64,000 nt of DNA, taken from an uncultured Bacteroidota bacterium (GTDB lineage Bacteria; Bacteroidota; Bacteroidia; Flavobacteriales; Flavobacteriaceae). Location of the stretch: contig CACJHI010000002.1 of NCBI GenBank assembly GCA_902593165.1, positions 48,842 to 112,841 on the forward strand, in the 5' to 3' direction. The notes under the pieces are model-generated. The model saw nothing but the letters and a program-made list of their open reading frames with translations. It searched no databases and was not told the DNA's origin. Shown here piece by piece: positions 29,662 to 41,420 of this stretch (positions are counted from its first letter, which is position 1; every line of letters starts with the position of its first letter). Both the position numbers and the translations under genes were made by a program.

Positions 29662-31737
29662 CTAAAAGTTGAGCATAGTTTGGCTTTCATCATTTTTGTT
29701 GGATACCTGTTGTTCATCTTTAACCTCAATGTTTTCAACTTCATTATCTTTTTTTGAAATAGAGGCTCTTGACTTATATGAAACCTTTCTTATAGAATCT
29801 TTAGTCACAATATTTCCTTTTGAGTCCCTACCCTTTATAATTAAATCACCAAAATCCTGTTCAAATTTATCCTTTCTTAGGGATGGTTTTTTTCTCAAAT
29901 AAACTGTTACTAGATCAGCTTCATCTACTGTATTTACACTAAAGTAGAGGATTTTGGATAAGTCTTTTCCTTGAGTTAAAACATAATCTTTATCTCTTAT
30001 GACACCAGAGACTTTAAATCTTTTCATAAAAGATGTTCCATTCTTTCCATCTCTGTATATTAGATTGTAAATTTTATTTTTACTTTCTGCATTAAATAAT
30101 GATATATGCTTAATATTCTTTCCTACGAATACCTTTGAATCAACCTTAATTACTTTCATTATTCCTTCTTCAGTAAAAATAATTATATCGTCTAGATCAG
30201 AACACTCACAAACCAATTCATCTTTTTTCATTGAAGTACCAACAAATCCCTCTTCTCTATTTACATATAGCTTTTGATTCTTAATTGATATTTTCTTTTT
30301 ATCTAAATCATCAAACTCCTCAATAAGAGTCTTTCTCTTTTTGTCTTTGCCATAATGCTTTTTTAAATGAGTGAAATATTGAATTGTGTATTCAACTAAG
30401 TGTTTAAGATTGTTTTTCACCTCTTCTATATTAGCTTCTATACTAGCTAATTTTTCTTTTACCTTATCAAGGTCAAACTTTGATATCTTCCTTATCGGAA
30501 TTTCAGTAAGTTTCTTGATATCATCAATCGTAATATCTCTCTTTAATCTATTTTTGAATGGTTCAAGTCCGTCCTCAATTGTTGAAATAACATCTTCCCA
30601 TGTAGTCTTCTCCTCAATATCTCTATAGATTCTGTTTTCAATAAATATTCTTTCAAGTGAAATACTATGCCATTGATTTTCAAGTTCAGAAAGTTGAATA
30701 TCTAATTCTTTTTTTAATAAATCTTTTGTATTATCAGCAGAAATTTTGAGTATTTCTCTTACGCCTAAAAACTGTGGTTTATTCTGTGAAATTATACAGC
30801 ATAATGGTGATATAGAAACTTCACATTGTGTGAATGCATATAATGAATCTATGCTCTTCTGAATTGAGGATCCAGAAGGTAGATATACAAGAACTTCCAC
30901 TTCGGAGGAAGTATTATCTTCAATTTTTTTAATTTTTAATTTTCCTTTCTCAGAGGCTTTAATGATAGATTCAATTAAAGAAGCTGTTGTTGCCCCATAT
31001 GGAATCTCTTTGATTATAATTACATTCTTTTCATATTTCTCAACTTTAGCTCTTACCTTGATTCTTCCACCTCTATTTCCATCATTATAATTCTTAATAT
31101 CAATACTACCTCCAGTTTGGAAATCCGGATAAAGCTTAAAACTTCTTCCCTTAAGATATTTTATGCTCCCATCAATTAGCTCATTAAAATTATGAGGTAA
31201 AATTTTAGTTGATAATCCAACCGCTATCCCCTCTGCTCCTTGAGCTAATAATAATGGGAATTTAACAGGAAGATGAATAGGTTCTTTTTTACGTCCATCA
31301 TAAGAAAGCTGCCAATTGGTAGTCTTTGGATTAAATACAACCTCTAGTGCAAATTTTGATAATCTTGCTTCGATATATCTTGATGCAGCAGCTTTATCCC
31401 CAGTATATATATTCCCCCAGTTACCTTGCATATCAATTAATAGCTCTTTTTGACCTATTTGTACCATAGCATCAGATATACTTGCATCTCCATGGGGATG
31501 ATATTGCATTGTATGACCTACTACATTAGCTACTTTATTATACCTACCATCTTCTAGGTCAAACATTGAATGTAAAATTCTTCTCTGCACTGGCTTTAAA
31601 CCATCCATTAAATCCGGTACTGCCCTTTCAAGAATTACGTATGAGGCATAGTCTAGAAACCACTCTTTATACATTCCTCCAACTCTAGTAAGAGTATTGG
31701 GGTGCTCAGAATCTATATTTTCATCATTTTCAATCAT
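29662..31737 (-). CDS. parC: DNA topoisomerase IV subunit A (short C-terminus)
   Basis: [45 protein letters not shown]; catalytic [14 protein letters not shown]. Confidence 0.95.
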   Translation of the reverse strand: MIENDENIDSEHPNTLTRVGGMYKEWFLDYASYVILERAVPDLMDGLKPVQRRILHSMFDLEDGRYNKVANVVGHTMQYHPHGDASISDAMVQIGQKELLIDMQGNWGNIYTGDKAAASRYIEARLSKFALEVVFNPKTTNWQLSYDGRKKEPIHLPVKFPLLLAQGAEGIAVGLSTKILPHNFNELIDGSIKYLKGRSFKLYPDFQTGGSIDIKNYNDGNRGGRIKVRAKVEKYEKNVIIIKEIPYGATTASLIESIIKASEKGKLKIKKIEDNTSSEVEVLVYLPSGSSIQKSIDSLYAFTQCEVSISPLCCIISQNKPQFLGVREILKISADNTKDLLKKELDIQLSELENQWHSISLERIFIENRIYRDIEEKTTWEDVISTIEDGLEPFKNRLKRDITIDDIKKLTEIPIRKISKFDLDKVKEKLASIEANIEEVKNNLKHLVEYTIQYFTHLKKHYGKDKKRKTLIEEFDDLDKKKISIKNQKLYVNREEGFVGTSMKKDELVCECSDLDDIIIFTEEGIMKVIKVDSKVFVGKNIKHISLFNAESKNKIYNLIYRDGKNGTSFMKRFKVSGVIRDKDYVLTQGKDLSKILYFSVNTVDEADLVTVYLRKKPSLRKDKFEQDFGDLIIKGRDSKGNIVTKDSIRKVSYKSRASISKKDNEVENIEVKDEQQVSNKNDESQTMLNF

Positions 31738-33592
31738 TTAGATTTTCATTTATGAGATCTAGTTCAACTTTAAGATTATCTATTATAAATTGCTGTCTAT
31801 CAGGAGTATTCTTACCCATGTAGAATGTCAGTAATTCCTCTACTGTTGTAGATTTATCTATAATTACTGGGTCTAGTTTAATATCGTCACCTATAAAATT
31901 TTTAAACTCATTAGGAGAGATTTCCCCTAAACCTTTAAATCTAGTAATTTCAAATTTACCCTTGGAGCTATTAATTATATTATTTTTTTCTGCCTCGCTA
32001 TAACAATAATGAGTTTTCTCCTTATTTCTAACTCTAAAAATTGGAGTCTGCAAAATATATAAGTGTCCGTTTTTTATCAACTCAGGATAAAATTGTAGAA
32101 AAAAGGTTATGATAAGAAGTCTAATATGCATACCATCAACATCAGCATCAGTTGCTATAACAATATTATTATATCTCAAATCTTCCATGCTATTTTCAAT
32201 ATTAAGTGCAGCTTGAAGTAGATTAAATTCTTCATTTTCATAAACTATTTTCTTAGTCATTCCGAATGAATTTAAAGGTTTTCCTCTTAGACTAAAGACA
32301 GCTTGTGTGTTAACGTCTCTTGACTTTGTTATAGAACCACTTGCAGAATCTCCCTCTGTAATAAAAATTGTAGAATCTAATCTTTTATCTTTTTTTAATT
32401 CATTTAAGTGTACCCTACAGTCTCTCAGCTTTTTATTGTGAAGGCTTGCTTTTTTTGCTCTTTCTCTAGCTAATTTTCTAATTCCAGATAATTCCTTTCT
32501 TTCTTTTTCAGCCTGTATAATTTTATTTTGAATTGATTTAGCAACTTCGGGATTCTTATGCAAATAATTATCAAGTTCTTTTTTTATAAAGTCATTAATA
32601 AATACCCTGACGGATTTTAACCCTTTACCCATTTCTGTTGAACCTAATTTGGTTTTTGTTTGAGATTCAAAAACAGGCTCCATAACTTTAATACTAATTG
32701 CTGAAATAATTGACTTTCTTATATCAGATGTTTCATAATTTTTGCCAAAAAATTCTCTGATTGTTTTAACAAAGGCCTCTCTAAATGCTGATTGATGCGT
32801 ACCTCCTTGTACAGTATATTGACCATTAACAAAAGAATAATACTCTTCACTGTATTGAGTTCTAGAGTGAGTTATTGCCAATTCAATGTCATATCCTTTA
32901 AGATGAATAATCGGATAGAGGAAGTCCTGGACATTGGATTGATCTTCAATTAAATCTTTTAGGCCAAATTCAGATTTAAACTTGTTACCATTTAATTTAA
33001 TTGTTAAACCTGGATTAAGATAGACATAGAACTTAATCATTTTTTCAACATATTCAATTCTATACCTGTAATTTTTAAAAATAGATTGATCAGGTGTGAA
33101 CTCTACATATGTTCCATTTTTATCTTCAGTATTGTCAAGCTTTTCATCAGAAAGTACTCCAAGCTTAAATTCAGCTGATTTTGTTTTTCCATCTCTAGTA
33201 GATGCTACAATAAAATTAGATGACAATGCATTGACTGCTTTAGTTCCAACCCCATTTAGTCCAACAGACTTTTTAAAAGCTCTTGTGTCGTATTTACCAC
33301 CAGTGTTCATCTTAGACACTACATCTACAACCTTTCCAATTGGTATTCCCCTTCCAAAATCTCTTACAGAAACGAAATCATCATTTATAACAATATCTAT
33401 AATCTTTCCCTCCCCCATTACAAACTCATCTATACAGTTATCAATTACCTCCTTAAGCAGAACATAAATTCCATCATCTGGAGATGAACCATCTCCTGAT
33501 TTACCGATATACATACCAGGCCTTAATCTAATATGTTCTCTCCAATCAAGAGACTTAATATTTTCTTCGGTATAATTAGATGTATTTGCCAT
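31730..33592 (-). CDS. parE: DNA topoisomerase IV subunit B
   Basis: GHKL motifs ([34 protein letters not shown]), TOPRIM EGDSASG and [10 protein letters not shown]. Confidence 0.97.
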   Translation of the reverse strand: MANTSNYTEENIKSLDWREHIRLRPGMYIGKSGDGSSPDDGIYVLLKEVIDNCIDEFVMGEGKIIDIVINDDFVSVRDFGRGIPIGKVVDVVSKMNTGGKYDTRAFKKSVGLNGVGTKAVNALSSNFIVASTRDGKTKSAEFKLGVLSDEKLDNTEDKNGTYVEFTPDQSIFKNYRYRIEYVEKMIKFYVYLNPGLTIKLNGNKFKSEFGLKDLIEDQSNVQDFLYPIIHLKGYDIELAITHSRTQYSEEYYSFVNGQYTVQGGTHQSAFREAFVKTIREFFGKNYETSDIRKSIISAISIKVMEPVFESQTKTKLGSTEMGKGLKSVRVFINDFIKKELDNYLHKNPEVAKSIQNKIIQAEKERKELSGIRKLARERAKKASLHNKKLRDCRVHLNELKKDKRLDSTIFITEGDSASGSITKSRDVNTQAVFSLRGKPLNSFGMTKKIVYENEEFNLLQAALNIENSMEDLRYNNIVIATDADVDGMHIRLLIITFFLQFYPELIKNGHLYILQTPIFRVRNKEKTHYCYSEAEKNNIINSSKGKFEITRFKGLGEISPNEFKNFIGDDIKLDPVIIDKSTTVEELLTFYMGKNTPDRQQFIIDNLKVELDLINENLND

Positions 33593-33605
33593 TTTTATAA
33601 ATATA

Positions 33606-34697
33606 CTAAATGTTAAATCTAAAGTGCATTATATCTCCATCAGAGACAACATAATCTTTTCCTTCGAGTCTCATTTTACCTGCTTCTTTTACTTTTATTT
33701 CAGATCCATACTCAATATAATCTTTATAACTAATTACTTCTGCGCAGATAAAACCTTTTTGAAAATCAGTGTGAATTTGTCCAGCTGCATCATAAGCTGA
33801 ATCACCAATTTTTATTGTCCACCCCCTAACTTCCTTTTCTCCTGCAGTGAAATAGCTATGTAAGTTTAAAAGCTTGTATGAAGCTCTAATCAATTTATTT
33901 GAGCCTGATTCTTCAAGACCTAAATCATCAAGGAATATTTTCTTTTCTTCTAAAGAATCTAATTCATTTATCTCAGATTCAATTTTAGCAGAAATAATTA
34001 TAACTTCAGAGTCTTTACTTTCAACTTCACCTCTAACATCTTCAACATAAGAATTACCACTTATAATGTCATCTTCTCCAACGTTACATACATAGAGTAT
34101 AGGCTTAAATGATATTAATTCTAAGGGTTTAATAAAATCCTCAAATTGATCATCCGTGAAGTCAACTCTATTTACATTCATGTTTTCAAGCTGATGTAAA
34201 ACTTTTTCAAGAATCTCAATTTCTTTTTTAGATTCATTACTACCAGATCTTAGAGTTTTTTTAATCTTATCGAGTCTTTTCTCAATGATCTCAATATCCT
34301 TAAGTACTAGCTCATACTCAACCACTTCCTTATCAGATAATGGATTAATCTTACCATCTACATGAACAATGTTTGGATCATCAAAACATCTTAAAACATG
34401 AATAATAGCGTCAGTTTCTCTAATATTAGATAAGAATTTATTACCCAAACCTTCTCCTTTACTAGCACCTTTAACAAGACCAGCTATATCAACAATTTTA
34501 ACTGTAGTTGGAATTAATTTATCTGGATTAATAATAGAATTTAACTTATCAAGTCTCAAGTCAGGAACATTAACTATACTTACATTAGGGTCTATTGTAC
34601 AGAAAGGATAGTTTTCACTCTGAGCTTTACTCTGAGAAAGACAATTAAAAAGAGTTGATTTACCTACATTTGGCAATCCTACGATACCTACTTTCAT
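33606..34697 (-). CDS. ychF: Redox-regulated ATPase YchF/OLA1
   Basis: [62 protein letters not shown]-terminal TGS-like domain. Confidence 0.97.
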   Translation of the reverse strand: MKVGIVGLPNVGKSTLFNCLSQSKAQSENYPFCTIDPNVSIVNVPDLRLDKLNSIINPDKLIPTTVKIVDIAGLVKGASKGEGLGNKFLSNIRETDAIIHVLRCFDDPNIVHVDGKINPLSDKEVVEYELVLKDIEIIEKRLDKIKKTLRSGSNESKKEIEILEKVLHQLENMNVNRVDFTDDQFEDFIKPLELISFKPILYVCNVGEDDIISGNSYVEDVRGEVESKDSEVIIISAKIESEINELDSLEEKKIFLDDLGLEESGSNKLIRASYKLLNLHSYFTAGEKEVRGWTIKIGDSAYDAAGQIHTDFQKGFICAEVISYKDYIEYGSEIKVKEAGKMRLEGKDYVVSDGDIMHFRFNI

Positions 34698-34700
34698 TTA

Positions 34701-35048
34701 TTAATCATGCATAAATTTTTGCTTTGACAAAAGCTCATTTTCTGTCTCAACATTATCATCATCAGGAACACAACAATCAACTGGGCATACTGCTGCACAT
34801 TGAGGCTCCTCATGAAACCCCATACACTCAGTACACTTATCAGGCACTATAAAAAAGAATTCATCAGAAATAGGTTTGTTGTCTATGTCAGAATTTACTT
34901 TATTACCATTTGGTAAAACAACATCTCCCTTTAGATTTGTTCCCTTGCTGTAATTCCATTTCTCTTGACCTTCGTATATAGCATTATTTGGACACTCTGG
35001 TTCACAAGCACCACAATTAATACATTCGTCTGTTATGATTATTGCCAT
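34701..35048 (-). CDS. 4Fe-4S dicluster ferredoxin
   Basis: [17 protein letters not shown] and [22 protein letters not shown]. Confidence 0.95.
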   Translation of the reverse strand: MAIIITDECINCGACEPECPNNAIYEGQEKWNYSKGTNLKGDVVLPNGNKVNSDIDNKPISDEFFFIVPDKCTECMGFHEEPQCAAVCPVDCCVPDDDNVETENELLSKQKFMHD

Positions 35049-35161
35049 AATAATTTGAGCAAAAATAATATGTATTGTTTAATCTTTGTTAACAATTTTT
35101 ACATATTTTAAAAATACAGTTACTAATTATTGATTGTAAGTTTAGATATTTGCAGATATTT

Positions 35162-36229
35162 ATGAACAATAAAGTACATAATTTCAGTGCTGGCCCCTCT
35201 ATTCTTCCAGAAAAAGTTTTCGAACAAGCATCTTCTTCAATTAATAATTTTAATGGTAAGGGATTATCGATATTAGAGATTTCTCATAGAAGTAAGGATT
35301 TTATTGATGTTCTCGAAGAAGCTAGATCATTAGCTATTGAAATTGCAGGTCTAGATAAAAATGAATATTCTTGTTTATTCCTTCAAGGGGGAGCTAGTAT
35401 GCAGTTTTTGATGACTGCATATAATTTTCTCAATGAAAATGCTGGCTACATAAATACAGGAAGTTGGTCCACAAAAGCTATAAAAGAGGCTAAACTTTTT
35501 GGGAATGTTACTGAAATAGCAACATCCTCCGATAAAAATTTTAATTACATACCCAAGGAAATAGATATAAAGGATATATATGATTATGTTCATATAACAT
35601 CAAATAATACAATCTTTGGTACACAATTTCACTCATTTCCCAAGACAGACTGTCCTCTTATAGTTGATATGAGCTCTGATATTTTCTCTAGAAAAATTGA
35701 TTTTTCCCAGTTTGACTTAATTTATGCTGGTGCTCAAAAAAATCTTGGTCCAGCTGGAGCAACCATGGTTCTAATTAAAAATAGTTTGTTAGATAAAGTT
35801 GAAAGAGATGTTCCATCTATGTTGAGCTATAAGATTCATCTTGATAAAGACAGTTCATTTAATACTCCACCAGTATTTCCAATTTATTGTATCCTTTTGA
35901 ACCTAAGATTAATTAAGGATGAAGGACTAGACAATATAAGCAAGAGAAATAAAATTAAAGCTGAACTAATTTATAATGAAATTGATAGAAATACTTGCTT
36001 CTCAGGTTTCTCTAAACTAGAGGATAGAAGCCAAATGAATGCAACATTTAATCTAAACGAAGGCTTTGATGGTGAAATATTTAATAGTCTATGTTTAAAA
36101 AACAATATATCAGGAATTAATGGACACAGATCAGTTGGAGGATATAGAGCGTCAATATACAACGCTCTTGATTATAACAGTGTAAAATTATTAACTGAAT
36201 GTATGCAGGAATTCGAATCAAATAATTAA
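35162..36229 (+). CDS. serC: Phosphoserine aminotransferase
   Basis: KVHNFSAGPSILPEKVF; YAGAQKNLGPAGATMVLI; HRSVGGYRASIYNAL. Confidence 0.97.
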   Translation: MNNKVHNFSAGPSILPEKVFEQASSSINNFNGKGLSILEISHRSKDFIDVLEEARSLAIEIAGLDKNEYSCLFLQGGASMQFLMTAYNFLNENAGYINTGSWSTKAIKEAKLFGNVTEIATSSDKNFNYIPKEIDIKDIYDYVHITSNNTIFGTQFHSFPKTDCPLIVDMSSDIFSRKIDFSQFDLIYAGAQKNLGPAGATMVLIKNSLLDKVERDVPSMLSYKIHLDKDSSFNTPPVFPIYCILLNLRLIKDEGLDNISKRNKIKAELIYNEIDRNTCFSGFSKLEDRSQMNATFNLNEGFDGEIFNSLCLKNNISGINGHRSVGGYRASIYNALDYNSVKLLTECMQEFESNN

Positions 36230-36231
36230 TT

Positions 36232-37182
36232 ATGAAAATATTAGTAAATGATGGTATATCAGATTCTGGTAAAGAAAAATTAGAAGAGTATGGTTTTGAT
36301 GTTGACCTAACTAAAGTTTCACAAGAGCAATTAGTTAGTTATATAAATGAGAATGAGATCTCAACCATACTTGTAAGAAGTGCAACACAAGTTAGGGCAG
36401 ATATTATTGATAATTGCCCATCTATTAAAATAATAGGAAGAGGTGGTGTAGGTATGGATAATATTGATGTTGAATACGCTAAATCAAAAGGAATTAATGT
36501 TATCAATACACCTGCTGCTTCTTCAAAATCAGTTGCTGAATTAGTATTTTCTCATCTATTTGGATGTGTTAGATTTCTTCATGAATCAAATAGGTCGATG
36601 CCTTTGGAAGGAGATACTAAATTTAAAGAACTAAAAAAGTCATACGCTGGTGGAACTGAGTTATCTGGAAAAACAATAGGGATTATTGGATTTGGAAGAA
36701 TTGGACAGGAAGTTGCTAAAATTGCTATTGGGGTTGGAATGAAAGTGATATTTTATGATAAATTTAATGACCAAGCTAGTATTAAACTGGATTTCTTTGA
36801 CGGGCAAAACCTTTCTTTTAAATTAAAATCTTCAACTTTTGATGAACTATTAAATAATTCAGACTACATAACAGTTCATATTCCTGCATCTAAAGAATAT
36901 ATTATTGACTCTGACCAATTTGCTAAAATGAAAAATGGTGTAGGACTATTAAATCTCTCAAGGGGAGGTATAATAAACGAAGAAGAATTAATCAAAAATA
37001 TTGAGTCTGGAAAAATTTCTTTTGCAGGAATTGACACATTTGAAGGAGAGCCTAATCCTAGCATGAAAATATTAATGAATTCAAATGTTTCACTTACTCC
37101 TCATATAGGTGCTGCAACAGTTGAAGCACAAGATAGGATTGGTGTTGAATTAGCAGATAAAATTAACGATATACTAGGATGA
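36232..37182 (+). CDS. serA: D-3-phosphoglycerate dehydrogenase-type 2-hydroxyacid dehydrogenase
   Basis: GRGGVGMDNIDVEYAKSKGINVINTPAASSKSVAEL; GIIGFGRIGQEVAK; adjacent to serC; no C-terminal ACT domain. Confidence 0.93.
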   Translation: MKILVNDGISDSGKEKLEEYGFDVDLTKVSQEQLVSYINENEISTILVRSATQVRADIIDNCPSIKIIGRGGVGMDNIDVEYAKSKGINVINTPAASSKSVAELVFSHLFGCVRFLHESNRSMPLEGDTKFKELKKSYAGGTELSGKTIGIIGFGRIGQEVAKIAIGVGMKVIFYDKFNDQASIKLDFFDGQNLSFKLKSSTFDELLNNSDYITVHIPASKEYIIDSDQFAKMKNGVGLLNLSRGGIINEEELIKNIESGKISFAGIDTFEGEPNPSMKILMNSNVSLTPHIGAATVEAQDRIGVELADKINDILG

Positions 37183-37487
37183 TTAAAAAACTAAAAGAAA
37201 GATGGGGAATTAAATCCAACTTTCAAATAGTTATAATATTTATTGTATTTGGTATAACTGGCTCAGTTAGTGCATATTTTTCTGGACCATTAACCGAACT
37301 TATAATTGGAAGTAATAGTGAATTACACTGGTCAATTAAACTTCTGATTAGGATTCTAGTTTTAACTCCAATTTATCAAGTATTACTTTTATTTTTTGGA
37401 TATATTTTTTTTCAGTACAAGTTCTTCTTCAACTTTGTTAAAAAATTTCTGAGTTTTTTTGGATTTGGATTTTTATTCAGAAATTAA
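37179..37487 (+). CDS. Small membrane protein, DUF6787-like
   Basis: ERWGIKSNFQIVIIFIVFGITGSVSAYFSGP; several TM segments; 4-nt overlap with serA. Family name from memory. Confidence 0.65.
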   Translation: MIKKLKERWGIKSNFQIVIIFIVFGITGSVSAYFSGPLTELIIGSNSELHWSIKLLIRILVLTPIYQVLLLFFGYIFFQYKFFFNFVKKFLSFFGFGFLFRN

Positions 37488-38000
37488 GTTACTATAACTT
37501 AATTTTAATTTAGCTAATTTTGGATTTATAACTGCCTGACAATAAGCATTTTGTGGGTTCTTAGTAAAATAATCATGGTGATACTCCTCGGCTAAATAGA
37601 ATGGAACAATATTGTTAACTTCAGTAACAATCTTATCAGTAAAGATATTTTTAACTTCAAGATCTTTTATGAAATCCACAATCGTATTTCTTTCACGATG
37701 GCTACAGAATATTGCAGATCTATATTGAGTTCCAACATCTGCACCTTGCCTATTTATAGATGTTGGATCATGAGTAGAAAAAAATATTGAGAGTATTTGA
37801 GATAAATTTATATTATAATCATATTCAAGTTTAATAACCTCAACGTGATTTGTATACCCCTCACATACCTCTTCATAGGTAGGATTAGGGTTATCACCTC
37901 CCATATAACCAGGAGATATTGAAACAATTCCATTAACTTTCTTAAAGACTGATTCAGTGCACCAGAAACAACCACCGCCTAAATATATGACACTATTCAT
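37473..38000 (-). CDS. msrA: Peptide-methionine (S)-S-oxide reductase
   Basis: YLGGGCFWCTESVFKKVNGIVSISPGYMGG; GADVGTQYRSAIF; AEEYHHDYF. Confidence 0.97.
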   Translation of the reverse strand: MNSVIYLGGGCFWCTESVFKKVNGIVSISPGYMGGDNPNPTYEEVCEGYTNHVEVIKLEYDYNINLSQILSIFFSTHDPTSINRQGADVGTQYRSAIFCSHRERNTIVDFIKDLEVKNIFTDKIVTEVNNIVPFYLAEEYHHDYFTKNPQNAYCQAVINPKLAKLKLSYSNLISE

Positions 38001-38038
38001 TTTTAGAATTTAAACTAAAAGATTAATATTGTAAAAGT

Positions 38039-38704
38039 ATGGAAATCTTACTATCAGCTAAAAATATTTCAAAAACTTTTCAAGGCAGAAGAGTACTAGA
38101 TAATATTGATATTGAAATTAATAATGCTGAGATTGTTGCTATATCTGGACCTTCCGGTGCTGGTAAGACTACCTTACTTAATATCCTAAGTACTCTTGAT
38201 AAACCAGATGAAAGCAATAAGTCCTCATTAATTATTGATAACGAGGAAATATTTAGTTTGGGTAAAAATGGTTTAGCTAAACTTAGAAATCAAAAAATTG
38301 GTTTTGTCTTTCAGTTTCATGAGTTGATTCCTGAGTTAAATGTTTTAGAAAATGTATGTCTACCTGGTTGGATTAAAAAGGATAATGATGTTAAAAAAAA
38401 GGCTGAAGAACTATTAAAATACTTTGGCTTGGAGGACTTTACTAATAAAAAGCCATTAACTCTTTCAGGTGGTGAAAAACAAAGAGTTGCAATAGCTAGA
38501 TCTCTTATTAATAATCCTAAAATTATTTTTGCTGATGAACCAACTGGTAATTTAGATTCAAAAAACTCAAAAATCCTTTTTGACTTATTTTTTAAATTAA
38601 GAGATGATTATAATTGTTCTGTCGTTATTGTTACACATGATCAAAAAAATGCAAACATCTGTGATAGAAAGCTTTTGATTGTTGATGGAAAAATTAAAAA
38701 TTAA
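38039..38704 (+). CDS. lolD: ABC transporter ATP-binding protein, LolD-type
   Basis: GPSGAGKTTLLNILSTLDKP, LSGGEKQRVAIARSL, ADEPTGNLDSKNS. Confidence 0.9.
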   Translation: MEILLSAKNISKTFQGRRVLDNIDIEINNAEIVAISGPSGAGKTTLLNILSTLDKPDESNKSSLIIDNEEIFSLGKNGLAKLRNQKIGFVFQFHELIPELNVLENVCLPGWIKKDNDVKKKAEELLKYFGLEDFTNKKPLTLSGGEKQRVAIARSLINNPKIIFADEPTGNLDSKNSKILFDLFFKLRDDYNCSVVIVTHDQKNANICDRKLLIVDGKIKN

Positions 38705-39464
38705 AATTCCTGATTTAAAAGAATTTTTAGATGAAAAAGCTTTTAAGTACGAGTCTCCATCATTTATTAAGGATGATCCCATATTAATTCCACACCAATT
38801 TACAGATAAAAGAGATATTGAAATCTCTGCTTTTATAACTTCAATTATTTCTTGGGGAAATAGAAAATCTATAATTAATAGTAGTAGAAATATTATGAGC
38901 TATATGGATCACTCACCATATGACTTTATAATGAACCACACCAAAGAAGATCTTACAAGTACAAATAAATCAATTCATAGAACTTTCAACATGATAGATT
39001 TAAATTACTTCATAATCTCTTTAAGAAATATATATATAAACTACGGAGGCATTGAAGATATAATCTCTGATAAAAAGAATGGTTTAAATCTCCAAGAGCG
39101 AATATCATCATTTAAAAAAATATTTTTTAGCCTTGAACATCCTCAGAGATCAAAGAAACATCTGCCCTCACCTATTGATGGATCTAGCGCAAAACGTTTT
39201 AATATGTTTTTAAGATGGATGGTTAGGAGCAACGAAAAAGGTGTTGACTTTGGTATATGGAAAAAAATAAGAACATCTGAGCTTTCACTTCCCCTTGATG
39301 TGCATACTGGCAGGATAGCTAGAGACTTAGGATTATTATCTAGGAATCAAAATGATTCAAGATCAGTAGAAGAAATTGATATAAAGCTACGTGAAATGGA
39401 CCAAGTTGATCCAGTTAAATATGACTATGCACTATTTGGTTTAGGTGTTTATGAAAAATTTTAA
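38685..39464 (+). CDS. TIGR02757/DUF2400-family protein
   Basis: DPILIPHQFTDKRDIEISAFITSIISWGNRKSII...KRFNMFLRWMVRSNEKGVDFGIWKKI...LPLDVHTGRIARDLGLL. Confidence 0.88.
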   Translation: MEKLKIKIPDLKEFLDEKAFKYESPSFIKDDPILIPHQFTDKRDIEISAFITSIISWGNRKSIINSSRNIMSYMDHSPYDFIMNHTKEDLTSTNKSIHRTFNMIDLNYFIISLRNIYINYGGIEDIISDKKNGLNLQERISSFKKIFFSLEHPQRSKKHLPSPIDGSSAKRFNMFLRWMVRSNEKGVDFGIWKKIRTSELSLPLDVHTGRIARDLGLLSRNQNDSRSVEEIDIKLREMDQVDPVKYDYALFGLGVYEKF

Positions 39465-39522
39465 TCAAATTATAAGATTAGAATTAAATAAGTTTGGTTA
39501 ATTTTGTTAAATTCTTTTCTAG

Positions 39523-40785
39523 ATGAGTGTACTCATAAAATCCGCAACATTAGTAGATAGTAAGAGTAATTTAAATTTCAAAAAAAAAGATATTCTAATT
39601 AAAAATGGAATAATTGCTGATATAGCAGATAATATTAATGCTAAATCAGAAAATAAGATCATACTTGATAATCTGCATGTTTCTAGAGGCTGGATGGATA
39701 CTTCAGTTAGTTTTGGAGAACCAGGATATGAAGAGAGAGAGAATCTTTCAAATGGTTTGTTAACTGCTGCATCATCTGGATTTACATCAATACTTTTGAA
39801 TCCTGACTGTGACCCTCTTGTTGACAATCACTCATCAGTTGAATTCTTGAAAAAGAAATCATTAAATACAACAACAGATATATATCCAGTTGCTAATCTA
39901 ACTATTAAGTCAAATGGTTCTGATCTAGCTTCTCTTTATGATATGAAACTTGCTGGAGCAATAGGATTTGGAGATTATAAAAAGTCAATTACTGATTCTT
40001 CAATTCTAAAAATTGCACTTGAATACACTAAATCTTTTGGCGGAAGAGTGATCTCTTTTTGTCAAGATGAATTTTTATCTAAAAAAGGTGTTTTAAATGA
40101 GAGTATTGTTAGTACTGAGTTAGGGCTTAAAGGAATACCAAATATATCAGAATCAATTAATTTATTTAGAGATATTGAGATACTTAACTATACTGGTGGA
40201 AAGATTCATATACCCTATATAACTACATCGAAAGGAGTTGAGTTAATTAGACAAGCTAAGAAGAGGAATCTAGATATAACTGCCAGTGTTAGTATTGCTC
40301 ATATTACTTTTTCTGAAAAAGATATTCCGGACTTTAATACAAACTTTAAAATAATACCACCGATTAGATCTGAATCTGATTGTAATTCACTAAAAGAGGG
40401 CCTAATTGATGGAACTATTGATTATTTGACAAGTATGCATGAGCCATATGATATAGATCACAAAAAAGTTGTTTTTGACGATGCATCTCCTGGTTCAATT
40501 GGATTGGAGCCAATGTTTGGATTAATGTGTAATCAATTTACGCTTGAAAAGACAATTGATATTTTGACTAGAGGAAAAATGATATTTGAAATAGATGATC
40601 ATTCTATAGATATAGGATCAAAGGCTAATTTAACATTATTTAACCCGGATAAGAATTATGAATTTTCGGATAAGCACATTCTTTCATCTTCTAACAACTG
40701 TGCATTTTTAGGTAATAAATTAAAAGGAGTAGTATACGGATCTGTTAATGGAGATAAATTCACACTTAATAAACTATGGACTTAG
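39523..40785 (+). CDS. Dihydroorotase-like amidohydrolase homolog lacking metal ligands (probable pseudoenzyme)
   Basis: Amidohydrolase-like fold: ...NLHVSRGWMDTSVSFGEPGYEERENLSNGLLTAASSGFTSILLNPDCDP...IIPPIRSESDCNSLKEGLIDGTIDYLTSMHEPYD...; canonical DxHVHLREPG and SDHAPH motifs are substituted. Confidence 0.85.
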   Translation: MSVLIKSATLVDSKSNLNFKKKDILIKNGIIADIADNINAKSENKIILDNLHVSRGWMDTSVSFGEPGYEERENLSNGLLTAASSGFTSILLNPDCDPLVDNHSSVEFLKKKSLNTTTDIYPVANLTIKSNGSDLASLYDMKLAGAIGFGDYKKSITDSSILKIALEYTKSFGGRVISFCQDEFLSKKGVLNESIVSTELGLKGIPNISESINLFRDIEILNYTGGKIHIPYITTSKGVELIRQAKKRNLDITASVSIAHITFSEKDIPDFNTNFKIIPPIRSESDCNSLKEGLIDGTIDYLTSMHEPYDIDHKKVVFDDASPGSIGLEPMFGLMCNQFTLEKTIDILTRGKMIFEIDDHSIDIGSKANLTLFNPDKNYEFSDKHILSSSNNCAFLGNKLKGVVYGSVNGDKFTLNKLWT

Positions 40786-41420
40786 ACTTTTTAATCAGAA
40801 GAGCTAATAGTTCAAATGAAAAAACAGGTTGTATTTTTATGTTTCATGGATATGGAAGCAATAAGGAGGACTTGTTTTCATTGGAACAATATCTACCTCA
40901 ATCACAAACTATAATTTCTTTAGAAGCACCACTTAGATTACCTTTCGGAGGTTTTTCATGGTTTGATATTGATTATTCAGATGTAATTGAAAATAATTTA
41001 GATAAAAGGTATAAAGAAATTAATGAAAGTATCGAGAATCTTCTTAATAACATCGATAGACATATTGAAAATGAGAATTTGAACAAAGATGATATTACTA
41101 TTCTGGGTTTTAGTCAAGGCGGAAGTATATGTTGGAAGTTAGGTCTTGATTACAGTAATAGGTTTAGGAGGGTAATTCCCTTAAGTTCATTTATTCACCC
41201 ATCATATCTTAATGAGAACCTTGATTACTACAAAGAATTACTTATCTATAGTTCACATGGAACTCAAGATGAGGTAATTCCAATAAATCTTGTTGAGGAT
41301 TATATCATGTCTTTAAGTAAAAAAAATGATCTAATCTTTGAAAAATTTGAGTCTGGACATACTATATCTCAAAGAAACCTTCTTAATCTTATTAGTTGGA
41401 TAGAAGAGACAAAAATTTAA
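40776..41420 (+). CDS. Alpha/beta hydrolase, carboxylesterase/phospholipase family
   Basis: FMFHGYGSNKEDLF; ITILGFSQGGSICWKLG; SSHGTQDEVIP; GHTIS. Confidence 0.92.
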   Translation: MDLDFLIRRANSSNEKTGCIFMFHGYGSNKEDLFSLEQYLPQSQTIISLEAPLRLPFGGFSWFDIDYSDVIENNLDKRYKEINESIENLLNNIDRHIENENLNKDDITILGFSQGGSICWKLGLDYSNRFRRVIPLSSFIHPSYLNENLDYYKELLIYSSHGTQDEVIPINLVEDYIMSLSKKNDLIFEKFESGHTISQRNLLNLISWIEETKI

